Source of the DNA: Apostichopus japonicus
Lineage: Eukaryota; Echinodermata; Holothuroidea; Aspidochirotida; Stichopodidae
Reading direction: 5' to 3'
DNA length: 64,000 nucleotides
Assembly (NCBI RefSeq): GCF_037975245.1
Contig: NC_092576.1
Coordinates: 8,883,501-8,947,500 of the forward strand
Part shown: positions 39,401-51,252 of the stretch, in pieces
How positions within the stretch are numbered: position 1 is the first letter of the stretch
Layout: each line of letters opens with the position of its first letter
Program-made: the position numbers and the translations under genes
The notes under the pieces: model-generated
Databases searched by the model: none
What the model saw: the letters and a program-made list of their open reading frames with translations, nothing else
What the model was told of the DNA's origin: nothing

Positions 39401-42400
39401 AACGTTGATGGCTGATGGTTGTTTTGAAACGAATTGGTCCTCATCGATGGCAAGGAATTTTATATTGGATGTCCTAGGAGGAATCACTTTACTGCAATCA
39501 TATGGGGTAACGTATTGGTCTCGTTTATCGGTAGCATAAGAGTTTGCCCTACAATATTGTCATGCAAATGGCTGCTTTGAAAACATATCAATCACTCTAA
39601 AGTGACTGCATTCGCCTTTGTTTCGTGCTTCATGTACATTCTTCGATTCTATTCTGTTCATAAACTGATCAAGTAGGAACGCTTTGTAATAGTTTCGAAG
39701 TCAATGAAAGTCAAAATCAGAAAGCGATTAACCCTTTTCCAAACGGGGGGTGGAGAACAGCCCAACAACTCAACTCATTGTAAGCTTACAATTCCGTTTC
39801 AATTACAACCATTTCACAAATGATTGTTCATCGCGTTAGATAGTGACAAGCGGATTTCTAGCTCTCTTTCAACTTAAAAATCAAAGCTTACGGGCACCAT
39901 TGAAGTAATTACGCTAATGAGTTTACTGATAGTTCCCTTTCCATGCATACAGATAAAACAGCACGATAGGAAGAGCAACGTAACATTTACGAAACGGACA
40001 AGTAAAGAAAAGTGAAAGTGTGGGAACTTTTAAGTAAAGTAACGAATAAAATATTTACTCAAAGTTTTAACTAAATAGTCAGTCTGTATGGATGAGTTTG
40101 TCCTGGGTTGATGATTCAAGATAAACAGTTTTAAATGTATCCCGCTGTTGTAATTTGCTTTTTTATGTATTCGCAAGTATATTTGGAATATTTTCAGTAT
40201 CATTAATCTTCACTGTTATTTTTGTATATGCCTTTGAGCTGCTAAACTGTAATGATACTACTATCACATTTTTTGCAGCTGTTGCATCCAGGATTATCAA
40301 GGAGTAAAATTCTTGTGACGAGTTCACGAAATTGTAAATTATATGACTTTTGTCTTCCTGACGACGCTTCATTAATTGTACGCTCGATCAAGTCAAAGGT
40401 AATATCACCACATATCAACACAGAACGACTATCATATGAGTGAATGAATCTATAGTAACACCTAAGTTAACCTGCCAGTAGATACGAACCTACTGAAGAC
40501 TTCGAAATCTGCTATGAAATAATTGGTATTTGTAATTTCGAGTCGATTTATTTTAACCTTGCAATCGTCGCTAACAGTAACTAAATAATATTATTTTTGT
40601 TCCATTGCAATAGTTCATTGGGCTTTGTTAAGTAATAATAATTTACTCTAATTTGACAGACATTTGCTGCAGCAGATCATTGTTAATGATCACTGAGATA
40701 TTCATAGGTTATTCACATAAGGCACACAAGCCTGTAGTGAAGATGAATTATTACCTGTCAGAAATATCTGACAACACATTATTCGAAAGTAATTATGTAT
40801 GCCTATTCTCATGTTTAAATCAAAAGTGAAAATCGTACGCGGGCAAACAAGCTATCGCGTCAGTAATGAATAAAATAGAGCCGAAACGAAAACCACGGAA
40901 GGCATAAGTAGGGGGAAAAAAGAATTTGAACATTTGTGTTGCTTTCTTTTATTACCTATTGAGTTGTTGTTTTTTTTCAATTGAGGTGTATCCCTATTTG
41001 ACAGCTATATTTATGTTTTAAAGTCGATTGTTCATCATACATGTGTATTGACAGCATAGAAGGATTGTAAAGTAAAAAAATGTCATATTTTCCCCACAAA
41101 TCACTTGAGCAAGGATTATGAAGGTACGTTGCACATCTAACTTATTAAACCTCCATTTTTACCACAGTTAGTATACATCTTTGGATCACTTTAATGGTTG
41201 TATTAAAAAATATAATTGAGTTATTTGTTTACTATTTATAGGTCAAGTGCACACAAAACCAGCTTCCTTTGGAATCATGGCAAAGAAATGAATATACCAA
41301 AGAGAGTGATATATGGTCTGCTGCAGTCGTTATCTGGGAAATAATGTCAAATGGTACTGTTTTGGAATCTTTTTGTTATGAATACAGTAAAACATTACGA
41401 AATTACCAATTAGAATAACACTCAGTTCAGTAATAGAGATTTGAAACAGGAAGAAGAGAGTTAATTCAAAAAGTATTATCCTAGTGCATGCTTACCACAT
41501 AGTTACGTCTTTTAATCGCAATAAATACATTAATAAGTCTGACGAGTACGTATTTTATACTGTAGCAACAGTATTCAATCAGTATGTTATGTGTAGGGGT
41601 AGCCGGACGTCTTCATTAAGCGATAGGGATTAAACAAGGATCGATATGAGTCGTTTAGCAGACCTGTAACTCAGGCAAAAGTGTTAATAATGTGTTGAAA
41701 TATTCACAATATTTATTATAATTAAACGTTATACCTTACAGGCACGTCATTTCCAGGTCGTGACGAGGCAATCAGTGACTGGAGTTACAGAGCAAACCTC
41801 TCTGATTGCTCGACAACTAATTGCGAATTGAGGTATCGTTCTCTGTATAGTACCAGGTGTAATCGATATATATGTAAACGCGATATCTTAAAGTATAAGG
41901 TGTTTGAAGTGTCGTATTTTTTTAGTCCAATGTACTCTCTCTATTAGCCTATACGTCCTATTGGTAATGATCTGGTATGTTTTACATCAAGCTACAGTGT
42001 TTTACTACTTTCTGCAGGATGATTAGAAAGTATTTAATTTTTCACAATGCGAGGTTATACAGTGGTATGATTTTCGCATAAGCTTAAATGTAGTGGTATG
42101 TCATGTCTGCCTTGGAAACGTTCAATCAATCCGTTCGCATATGCTTTAGTACTTTTTTCTGCTCAGTGACAATCGAACATGTGATAGTAATCGCTGTAAG
42201 TATTTTGTTATTATGCAATATGATATTGTAACCGTCGCCGAAGTTCAACAAAGCTGCAACTCTGCAGTGTGAGTTAACAGTAGATGAATGCAGATCGAAC
42301 TCTTGTACATAACCTGAGAGGAATGTGCTACAGGCAGCTATAACTTACCTTAATCTTAATGTCCTTTAAACCTGGTGACCATGGCAACTAAATCAACTTG

Positions 42401-44661
42401 GCAATACGCGAGAGTGAGAAGCCTTACTAATAGACTACACTACCTTGAGCACATGAGCAATTCATTTTCTTACCAGTGAGTTATATTTCTCCAACAGTCA
42501 ACAATACAAAATATAATTACTACGAAAATTCTTGTTTAAGTAACTTAACAAAAAAAAACATATCCACCTGCAACTAAAACAATTGCATGCATCACAGTTT
42601 ACCTGTTTAGACGCTATTTCAGGCAAATACGCAGAGGTAATAATAACAGAAAGTCACTAGCTCCCGACGACGTAACATATTCGCATACAGGCAGCTGTGG
42701 AGCTGCTCGGCTGACGCTAAATAAATCAGTTATTCAGACCTATAGAAAATTAATATATGAAAAACTAACTCACCTGGTTAAAATGGGGCTTGGTGAGCTA
42801 TTTCAGACTGGTAAGGCCACAGAATGCTCGCATAATATTTAAGTGTGCACTAGCGGTGAGGCGTATACAACAGCCATACGTGCTGTTCGGTAGTTTAGTA
42901 TAAAATACTACAGGTACCACGCGTTGTCGCTCACTATAGCCTAACGCTGTACATGTACAAAGCTCGGCTGTGTAGGTTTGACGTAAATAATAGGTACAAG
43001 CGATGTAGAATTTCATTACGATCCGTTTCTGGATTTTCGAAGCATAGAATCTAGCGTATTGCCTTTATGAAAAATAAATGTCACCTAAGATGACGAGCGA
43101 CCAATCGATATATACGGATGGATAGAAAAAGGTAGTGATTTTACTGAGTAGAAAGTATTATCGCATAACCATTCATAACTGTGTAAGTCGCAAGAGGTGA
43201 ACGAGGTGAGATTGAGAACGTGGCGCTATTCCCGTATACAAAATATAGGTTCTCCACACAGCAAAAGCGGCAATACATGGCAATAGTGGTGACATCCGGT
43301 ATTCTCTGCGTTATTAAGGGATCTAAAAGAAAACGTATAAATAAGAAAGAATCTAACAAAGAAGCACTATTTTCCCTATAATATGCATGTGACTGTACTC
43401 TACAACTTAAGGTTTCAGTATGATATCCGCATCCATGTTTTCTGCTTCAGGGATGAACTTTTACTTCGATGCTGGCAAACAGACGTATCTAAACGGCCTT
43501 CAATCTTGGAACTGAGGAAGTCTTATGAACAGGTTTGATCTAGATTGTTAACTTGGTTAACGGATTTCCTCTTCATAAGTGTCACATGCTTCAATCACAT
43601 ACAAAGTTCACAACCTCCGCAACGATTCGGAGAAAACATGAATTGGTTCTAATCTAACTGTTACCCCCGGGTAAGGGGAATTCCGGGGTGGTTCGCTTTA
43701 GGGCTGCAGAAAGGAGACAGAGAACATATGATGCAGACAGCTCAATTGGCAGAATAGCAAGCAATTTTTATTATTAGATCAACTTGCAGTAATTTGACTT
43801 TATTCCGGTGTAATACACAATTAATACGACAACATTGACAATATTGATCCAGGGAAATCCCCTAATTATGAAACAAAATAGGTGGCGCCCTTCTAGTACG
43901 TTCAAGAACAATACCACGCTGTGACTTAATACACGATAGGTCTGTATCTACGTTAGACAGTAAACAAACGGCGAGCCTAGCTTAATAGTAATACATTTAC
44001 TAACGACCTCTATGTGATTAACATTTTATGAAATACACTAATTACCCTACTTGAATTACATAGCCTAATTGATAGTTTATATTACCACAGATCACAAGTC
44101 ATGCAACGTACGAACCTTAAATGACGGATTTGACGACAAATAAGTGCTACTCGCTGACCTAACATACAATATTATACGTAATATTCTGTGACATCGTTGC
44201 ACGAGTGGTAACATATTTTAATCTTTTATAACCCCATTGTTTCCCTTAACATCATCAACCAAGACTTAATCAAATCAAAACTAGAGGTGTTTTTATACAA
44301 CTGTTTAAAGTTTGGTATAATTTATGTAAAATTACCTGCAGAAAGGAGACACAGAACATATGATGCAGACAGCTCAATTGGCAGAATAGCAAGCGCCAGT
44401 GAACGTACGTTCCTACATAGGCATGCATGTACACATTTAGTGTGCGTTTAAGTGCTTGTAAATTATATGGAACGCCCATTTGATGATTTTGTAGCGGTAC
44501 CTATTTTTCCGCGCAACATAGCTAACAAGCTACAATGAATAAATCAACAACGCTTCAACGAAATTTGATAACACATTTAATCGTTATTTTCTTTCTACTT
44601 CGTTCCTTTCCAGATTTCATCGCAGAGCGACCTGCAGTCATCATACATGACGATGTCATGA
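30619..44661 (+). CDS. Gene C: four-Ig receptor pseudokinase (complete, spliced)
   Basis: The span includes introns. Twenty-one exons join to 872 codons plus stop with every junction in phase. The protein has a signal peptide, four Ig-like domains, a membrane helix (about 450-472), a linker from eight micro-exons (about 474-577) and a kinase-like domain (about 578-857). The kinase-like domain is more degraded than in genes A and B. The glycine loop is absent (LNFGTLYKRW), the beta-3 Lys is Thr (VVIT, T630), HRD is HPG (725-727), the loop Asn is Lys (732) and DFG is DFC (745-747). SDIWSAAVVIWE and KRPSILEL remain. Catalysis is excluded as far as sequence can show. The most likely roles are a decoy or co-receptor, or a docking scaffold. 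An upstream in-frame Met at 30493 exists, but the signal peptide fits Met 30619. Confidence 0.88.
34234..37157 (+). CDS. Gene C membrane helix and eight linker micro-exons
   Basis: Exon 34234-34344 encodes DLLLILGCFLGSFSVAICI, the membrane helix. Micro-exons follow: 34614-34644 (31 nt), 35083-35138 (56), 35274-35298 (25), 35384-35407 (24), 35763-35824 (62), 36560-36590 (31), 36823-36872 (50) and 37125-37157 (33). The phases run 1-2, 2-1, 1-2, 2-2, 2-1, 1-2, 2-1, 1-1, so groups (31+56, 25+24+62, 31+50, 33) are each multiples of three. The acceptor of the 24-nt exon was chosen at GTAG; the upstream AACAG would put a stop in frame. Tyrosines occur in TVYNSRL, GCYTTRI and GEYVIYQDSF. A run of about 20 T precedes the 34614 acceptor. 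Confidence 0.72.
37631..44661 (+). CDS. Gene C pseudokinase-domain exons and YMTM tail
   Basis: Exons: 37631-37798 (N-lobe, KCVVITTES), 38557-38670 (helix C region, SKNLVGTEG), 39355-39506 (hinge and helix E), 40279-40398 (LLHPGLSRSKILV, KLYDFC), 41242-41353 (SDIWSAAVVIWE), 41742-41832, 43451-43532 (LLRCWQTDVSKRPS) and 44614-44661 (ISSQSDLQSSYMTMS, stop). The last residues contain YMTM, matching the YxxM consensus for PI3K p85 SH2 domains. The region between helix C and the hinge is shorter than in A and B, and an APE equivalent (LPLESW) is only weakly kept. Confidence 0.86.
43704..44394. repeat. 59-bp direct repeats flanking about 570 bp
   Basis: Bases 43704-43762 and 44336-44394 are direct repeats with one mismatch, both starting CTGCAGAAAGGAGACA and ending AGAATAGCAAGC. 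They bracket non-coding sequence in the last intron of gene C. They could be remnants of a small retroelement or a local insertion duplication. No terminal LTR motifs were recognised. Confidence 0.8.
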
Positions 44662-45644
44662 GATAATAATTATTTATAATCAATTAACAATTAATTGTTA
44701 TACTAACATTTTAACTACCATCGGCTCTCAGTCAGAAAAGGGAAAGCTGTGACGTCATGCAAAGTCCGGTAGTCAATATTGTTGGATTAATCTGAGACGA
44801 CGGACATGGTATCTTTAAGTAGTCACTTCGTTTGAATTTTTTTAACAGTAATTCAATAGACATCGTGTGTTTAATTCATTCTGTCTTTCATGCAATCTAG
44901 CTCATGGCTAGAAGCGATTTTAAAGCAAAAAAACATACATGAGAGGGTTTCAATTTACGTGGAATTATTTCAAAACCATGGTCGCGTTGTGGGGAACGGG
45001 GTCCATGGGGAGAAGCCCTCAAAAGTAGTTGGTCTGAAATATTTCTTGCTTGCTCGTTGCGACTGAAGCCCATGCCAAAGTGGAGTTTATTTTATTAGGT
45101 AGGAATCCCAGGACCGGAAGCTGCAAGTGCTTTCATGCAATTCCCTTCTAGCTATTTAAACTTAACCACAGAAATACATAGAATTCAGTTTCTTTGGGAA
45201 TTATTTCAATTTAAACTCATGTGTGGGTTCAAAGAGTGACCGGAAGTATTTTAACGTTATCAAACCGTTTTGGACGTGAGTCATTTTTATTTCATCACAG
45301 TCAACTGTGGGGGGGGGGGGGTGTGGATGAAGTCACACATTTATAGTCGGTACTGTTTAATCAAGAGCTAGATAACGTATGTATGAGCTGATAAGTTCTA
45401 CTTGCACTCATTCAACAAGTCACTGGGCTTAAATATGATCTTTACGTTGTGTACAGGCCGATTGGACCATGTATATTTCCTTCTGTATTTGATATGTATA
45501 TAGTTCCTTTTGTATTTAATCCAGCCAAGCATTCGGCTATATGAAGTCACTCAATTAGGGTTATATCTAATGCTTAACCAAAAGCTATAATGTATAGGCC
45601 TACAGTTCTGTAGGCAACTGTATTATAGAATGTGAAAGTGAAGA

Positions 45645-45650
45645 AATAAA
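45645..45650 (+). terminator. Candidate polyadenylation signal of gene C
   Basis: AATAAA about 1 kb beyond gene C's stop codon. It is a plausible 3' UTR end but unsupported by transcript evidence. Confidence 0.3.
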
Positions 45651-46618
45651 GACTTCCCTTGTCAAGTTCTTGTCCAAAACGTGTCATTATTGTGTATGAT
45701 AGTTGAAAACTGAGAAAACGTAACTGGATACGTTATTGCTTCTCTTACGTGGTTATAACCCTACGTCACAAAGTGTGTGCATCATTAGAGTGGACATCTA
45801 CCTAAGTAGTATTTGTTCAGCATCTTTTTATTTTGGCCATTTATTCCCTATCCTACAACCCACAGAGAAGAAAAGAAAACTCTATCCCCATGTTTCCTGT
45901 GAGATGAACCTGTGGCGTGAGTAAGGTTTCAAAGGTGAGGACAAGTTCAAATTTCAAAAGAAGGGGCGTTGCGCTGGGATTATTGAATCCGTGGAGGAGG
46001 ATCTGGGCTTCCTTTCTCATTAAAAATGGATTTGAAATGATGCATTTTGTGGCATATTTTGAAGATATAATTTAGGTCTGTTTTGAATATATAATTAGGT
46101 CTGTATCAAAAGCTCTTAGCGCTACATTGTAGAGACATACCGTCATAGATTCCCCAACAGGGCAGAATGGGAACCTTTTTCCAAAGTAATTAATGATCCC
46201 ATGCGAACAGTAGATGATTCGTCACTTGTCATCAGACCCATAGTAAACCGCTGCCTTGGAAGAATGAATCGAAATAAGAATTGGTAGAGGAAGAACATGA
46301 TCTAAGCAAAAGTCAAGACAAGTCTTTCAACCATTTCAAAGGGTTGAAAGGAAGTCCAAAATAGCTCTCCAACTGTTAGAGTAGCACAACTACTGGAAAC
46401 CCATCTAATTTGAGCAACCCATCACATTAGGAGGAATATAAAACAACATCTCGTCTTATGCAGGGGGCCATGACAATATAAGCTGGATATAGAAAGCCAA
46501 GAACAAAGCTTATGACCAACAAATTTATTTGTTTTTACAAAACAAAACAAAAATAATCATAGAGTAACTACACATTATTTAGAGAGAAATTTCTCTTAGA
46601 AAAATATGTACATATGAG

Positions 46619-47515
46619 TGGATTTTAATATATAATTTCAGTTTTGCATCTTGTCATTAAATATTTATGTCATATTTATATCAGGACCGCAACGACAAAC
46701 ATATCTGCTTCCTTATGATAAAGGATTACCTTAAAACAGAAATCTGATTATAAAATGTGTGCCAAAAAAAAATGCATAAAAAATTAACCAAAAAACTTTA
46801 CCAAAAGGTTGTGGATAATTATAAAATCACATAATTGAGTACTACAGATATTTTGCAAGGAGTTAATTTGAGTACAGACGATGTAGAATTCTACTGATAC
46901 ACACATGCTTTTGTCCATTCGAAATTTGATCAAAATTATATACAAATACACAGCTGTCAGCTGGCAAATTTTCATCAAACCAACTTGAAAATCTTGGTAG
47001 TTCTAAAAATTACTTTCACACTTCATTTGAAAATAATACCATCTACTGATGAGACATGATTATCTTCTGAGGCCTAAAGGCATCAAAAGTAGCAACAGCA
47101 TATCTAGCTGTAGCGATAGCAAGATCATCATTGGCACTTCATCAGATCTTCTCTGGTTCCTCATGTTTTTCAAATAAATATACAGAATTTCACACTGCCA
47201 TATCGGTTTTTGATAACTATAACCTAAACTATGTGAAGACAACATCTTTTATACAGTTTTTTAAAATATATATATACAAAAGTACTTCAACTGCAATGTT
47301 AAGGCTAAGGCTAAAGCATCTTAACAAACCAAATCATTACTAACAGTCCAAACCAATTAAGATTACAGTTTATATACAAAAATATATACAAATGGTTGGA
47401 TTCATTTCTTAAAACATGATTTCAGTTTTGCATCTACGGTATTTAAATGATTATGTCCATTATATTTATTTCAGAACAGGAACTAAAGACATATCTGCTT
47501 CCTTATCATAAAGTT
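46619..47515. repeat. Duplicated segment, two diverged copies about 780 bp apart
   Basis: Copies at about 46619-46725 and 47400-47515 share TTTCAGTTTTGCATCT, a TATATTTAT stretch and ACATATCTGCTTCCTTAT in the same order. Similarity outside these is weak. Confidence 0.6.
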
Positions 47516-48230
47516 TGTAGACAAAAATACTGCAACTTTGCAATGAGTCAATTGGCTATAGCAATGCCATATCTATAACCTTAAAACTTACAAAATCAAT
47601 ATTAACACTCCAAACACAAAAATACTTCCACTGTGTGTAGCCAGTCATAATAGACCATCTCTATTGCTCACCTAGCGATCACGGTTAGGTTTGCTTATTC
47701 TATCAAGTACAAATTTGCGAGCTTTAAAAAAATCAATACAACACAAGCCACAATTGGGTAATAGTTCCATAATTTCACAACACATCCTCTTTTCCTGAAA
47801 GGACTTAATTGCATACATGACTTGAATTAGAGCAGGGTCTATTTTAAATATGAATCCCCAAAAAAATCCTTAAATAACTTATTTGTATTTTTTGAAATAT
47901 ATTGTAAAATGAATTAGAATGCTTAGCAGATGCTTGCTCTATAAACATGTACTATAGTTATTAATATGTTATCTACTTTGAAATACCAAAAACGTACTGG
48001 AATGTAGTGTTAAATTATAGAAACACTTTATGAAGTTGGCTGGAAACCCCTTTTCTGTAAACATTACCAACAGAGCCTGGCTGAGTTGACATCTATGTGG
48101 AGTTCCATGTATTAGACCATAGTGTGGATACATCTCAGCACAACCACCAATCACATCATCTTTTAGTTGCTATCGGTTGGATAACTTGCAGTTGACTAAC
48201 CTCTTGCACTGTGTGTATAATTTATTTCAC

Positions 48231-51200
48231 TCCTGCCACTGTGATAAATATTCAGTTTGCTTCAACCAATATTGTGAGTGTAGCACCTCCTTTTCCTTTT
48301 CCTTTCATTCTTTTTTTTTGACAAGCAATGTTATCTCTGGCATGAGACTTTGTCTTTAAGGTAACTATGGAAGTTCTTGTTAAAATGAACATGGAAGTAT
48401 TTCAGTAACCATGAAGGAATGTACAAAACGATGCCAATCATTCAACATCAAACTTTGGTATTTAACCAATGCACAAAGCTGATTTATCAGCATACAACAG
48501 CTTCAATGTCTTGCGCATTTCTCACTTCTGGTTCCCTGCGGTCTCTGGATACCGTGCTGCTACTGCAACTGTGATGAATATTCAGTTTGCTTCAACCAAT
48601 ATTGTGAGTGTAGCACCTCCTTTTCCTTTCCTTTCATTCTTTTTTTTTTGACAAGCAATGTTATCTCTGGCATGAGACTTTGTCTATAAGGTAACTATGG
48701 AAGTTCTTGTTAAAATGAACATGGAAGTATTTCAGTAACCATGAAGGAATGTACAAAACGATGCCAATCATTCAACATCAAACTTTGGTATTTAACCAAT
48801 GCACAAAGCTGATTTATCAGCATACAACAGCTTCAATGTCTTGCGCATTTCTCACTTCTGGTTCCCTGCGGTCTCTGGATACCGTGCTGCTACTGCAACT
48901 GTGATGAATATTCAGTTTGCTTCAACCAATATTGTGAGTGTAGCACCTCCTTTTCCTTTTCCTTTCATTCTTTTTTTTTGACAAGCAATGTTATCTCTGG
49001 CATGAGACTTTGTCTTTAAGGTAACTATGGAAGTTCTTGTTAAAATGAACATGGAAGTATTTCAGTAACCATGAAGGAATGTACAAAACGATGCCAATCA
49101 TTCAACATCAAACTTTGGTATTTAACCAATGCACAAAGCTGATTTATCAGCATACAACAGCTTCAATGTCTTGCGCATTTCTCACTTCTGGTTCCCTGCT
49201 GTCTCTGGATACCGTGCTGCTACTGCAACTGTGATGAATATTCAGTTTGCTTCAACCAATATTGTGAGTGTAGCACCTCCTTTTCCTTTTCCTTTCATTC
49301 TTTTTTTTTGACAAGCAATGTTATCTCTGGCATGAGACTTTGTCTTTAAGGTAACTATGGAAGTTCTTGTTAAAATGAACATGGAAGTATTTCAGTAACC
49401 ATGAAGGAATGTACAAAACGATGCCAATCATTCAACATCAAACTTTGGTATTTAACCAATGCACAAAGCTGATTTATCAGCATACAACAGCTTCAATGTC
49501 TTGTGCATTTCTCACTTCTGGTTCCCTGCGGTCTCTGGATACCGTGCTGCTACTGCAACTGTGATGAATATTCAGTTTGCTTCAACCAATATTGTGAGTG
49601 TAGCACCTCCTTTTCCTTTTCCTTTCATTCTTTTTTTTTTGACAAGCAATGTTATCTCTGGCATGAGACTTTGTCTTTAAGGTAACTATGGAAGTTCTTG
49701 TTAAACTGAACATGGAAGTATTTCAGTAACCATGAAGGAATGTACAAAACGATGCCAATCATTCAACATCAAACTTTGGTATTTAACCAATGCACAAAGC
49801 TGATTTATCAGCATACAACAGCTTCAATGTCTTGCGCATTTCTCACTTCTGGTTCCCTGCGGTCTCTGGATACCGTGCTGCTACTGCAACTGTGATGAAT
49901 ATTCAGTTTGCTTCAACCAATATTGTGAGTGTAGCACCTCCTTTTCCTTTTCCTTTCATTCTTTTTTTTTGACAAGCAATGTTATCTCTGGCATGAGACT
50001 TTGTCTTTAAGGTAACTATGGAAGTTCTTGTTAAAATGAACATGGAAGTATTTCAGTAACCATGAAGGAATGTACAAAACGATGCCAATCATTCAACATC
50101 AAACTTTGGTATTTAACCAATGCACAAAGCTGATTTATCAGCATACAACAGCTTCAATGTCTTGCGCATTTCTCACTTCTGGTTCCCTGCGGTCTCTGGA
50201 TACCGTGCTGCTACTGCAACTGTGATGAATATTCAGTTTGCTTCAACCAATATTGTGAGTGTAGCACCTCCTTTTCCTTTTCCTTTCATTCTTTTTTTTT
50301 GACAAGCAATGTTATCTCTGGCATGAGACTTTGTCTTTAAGGTAACTATGGAAGTTCTTGTTAAAATGAACATGGAAGTATTTCAGTAACCATGAAGGAA
50401 TGTACAAAACGATGCCAATCATTCAACATCAAACTTTGGTATTTAACCAATGCACAAAGCTGATTTATCAGCATACAACAGCTTCAATGTCTTGCGCATT
50501 TCTCACTTCTGGTTCCCTGCGGTCTCTGGATACCGTGCTGCTACTGCAACTGTGATGAATATTCAGTTTGCTTCAACCAATATTGTGAGTGTAGTACCTC
50601 CTTTTCCTTTTTCCTTTCATGCTTTCATTTTTGACAAGCAATGTTACCTCTGGCACAACAACTATTGTATGTTCCACTTTCTCTTTAAGGTAACTATGGA
50701 AGTCCTTCTAAATATCAGTATGGAAGTATTTGTATGGTACCATGAAGGAATGTACAAAACGATGCCAATCATTCAACATCAAACTTTGGTATTTAACCAA
50801 TGCACAAAGCTGAATTATCAGCATACAACAGCTTCATTGTCTTGCGCATTTCTCACTTCTGGTTCCCTGCGGTCTCTGGATACCGTGCTGCTACTGCAAC
50901 TGTGATGAATATTCAGTTTGCTTCAACCAATATTGTGAGTGTAGTACCTCGTTTTCCTTTTTCCTTTCATGCTTTCATTTTTGACAAGCAATGTTACCTC
51001 TGGCACAACAACTATTGTATGTTCCACTTTCTCTTTAAGGTAACTATGGAAGTCCTTGTAAATATCAGTATGGAAGTATTTGTATGTACCATGAAGGAAT
51101 GTACAAAATGATGCCAATCATTCAACATCATACTTTGGTATTTAACCAAGTTTCATAGCTGATTTATCAGCATTCAATGTGTTGTGAATTTCTCCTTTCT

Positions 51201-51252
51201 TGTTCCCTCGAGTCTCCGGATGCTGTGCTGCTGCTGGGACTAGATGACACTC
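48231..51252. repeat. Tandem array of 330-350 bp units
   Basis: A recurring anchor, AGCTGATTTATCAGCATAC, lies near 48478, 48808, 49138, 49468, 49799, 50129 and 50459 (330-bp spacing, almost identical units). Diverged units follow at about 50809 and 51157 (348-350 bp spacing). The left end is a partial unit. On the minus strand each unit holds a copy of gene D's terminal exon region. Divergence is greatest next to gene D and least at the far end, suggesting successive amplification outward. Plus-strand frames of 60 residues repeated in every unit are by-products of the array. Confidence 0.95.
51167..51252 (-). CDS. Gene D terminal exon
   Basis: Acceptor with a long T tract then TAG at 51253-51254. 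The exon continues phase 1 from the 19-nt exon and encodes 27 Ser/Arg-rich residues plus TGA at 51167-51169. It is homologous to the repeated unit of the adjacent array. In the array copies the homologous frame is still open (SSSTVSRDRREPEVRNAQ to VVC, stop) with a 9-nt in-frame insertion. A 1-nt insertion and a changed acceptor mean gene D would instead read a shorter 15-residue tail there. Confidence 0.68.

Larger units (their letters stand above)
44662..48230. other. Region between genes C and D, convergent 3' ends
   Basis: It should contain the gene C 3' UTR at the left and possibly the gene D 3' UTR at the right. No supported gene was seen. A poly-G tract lies at 45309-45321, and a diverged duplicated segment lies at 46619-46725 and 47400-47515. 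Confidence 0.4.

Noticed and set aside
48469-50905. Repeated plus-strand 60-residue frames starting MHKADLSAYNSF in each array unit
   Set aside because: They are identical by-products of the tandem array, opposite to the strand on which the homologous gene D exon lies, with no plus-strand splice or domain support.
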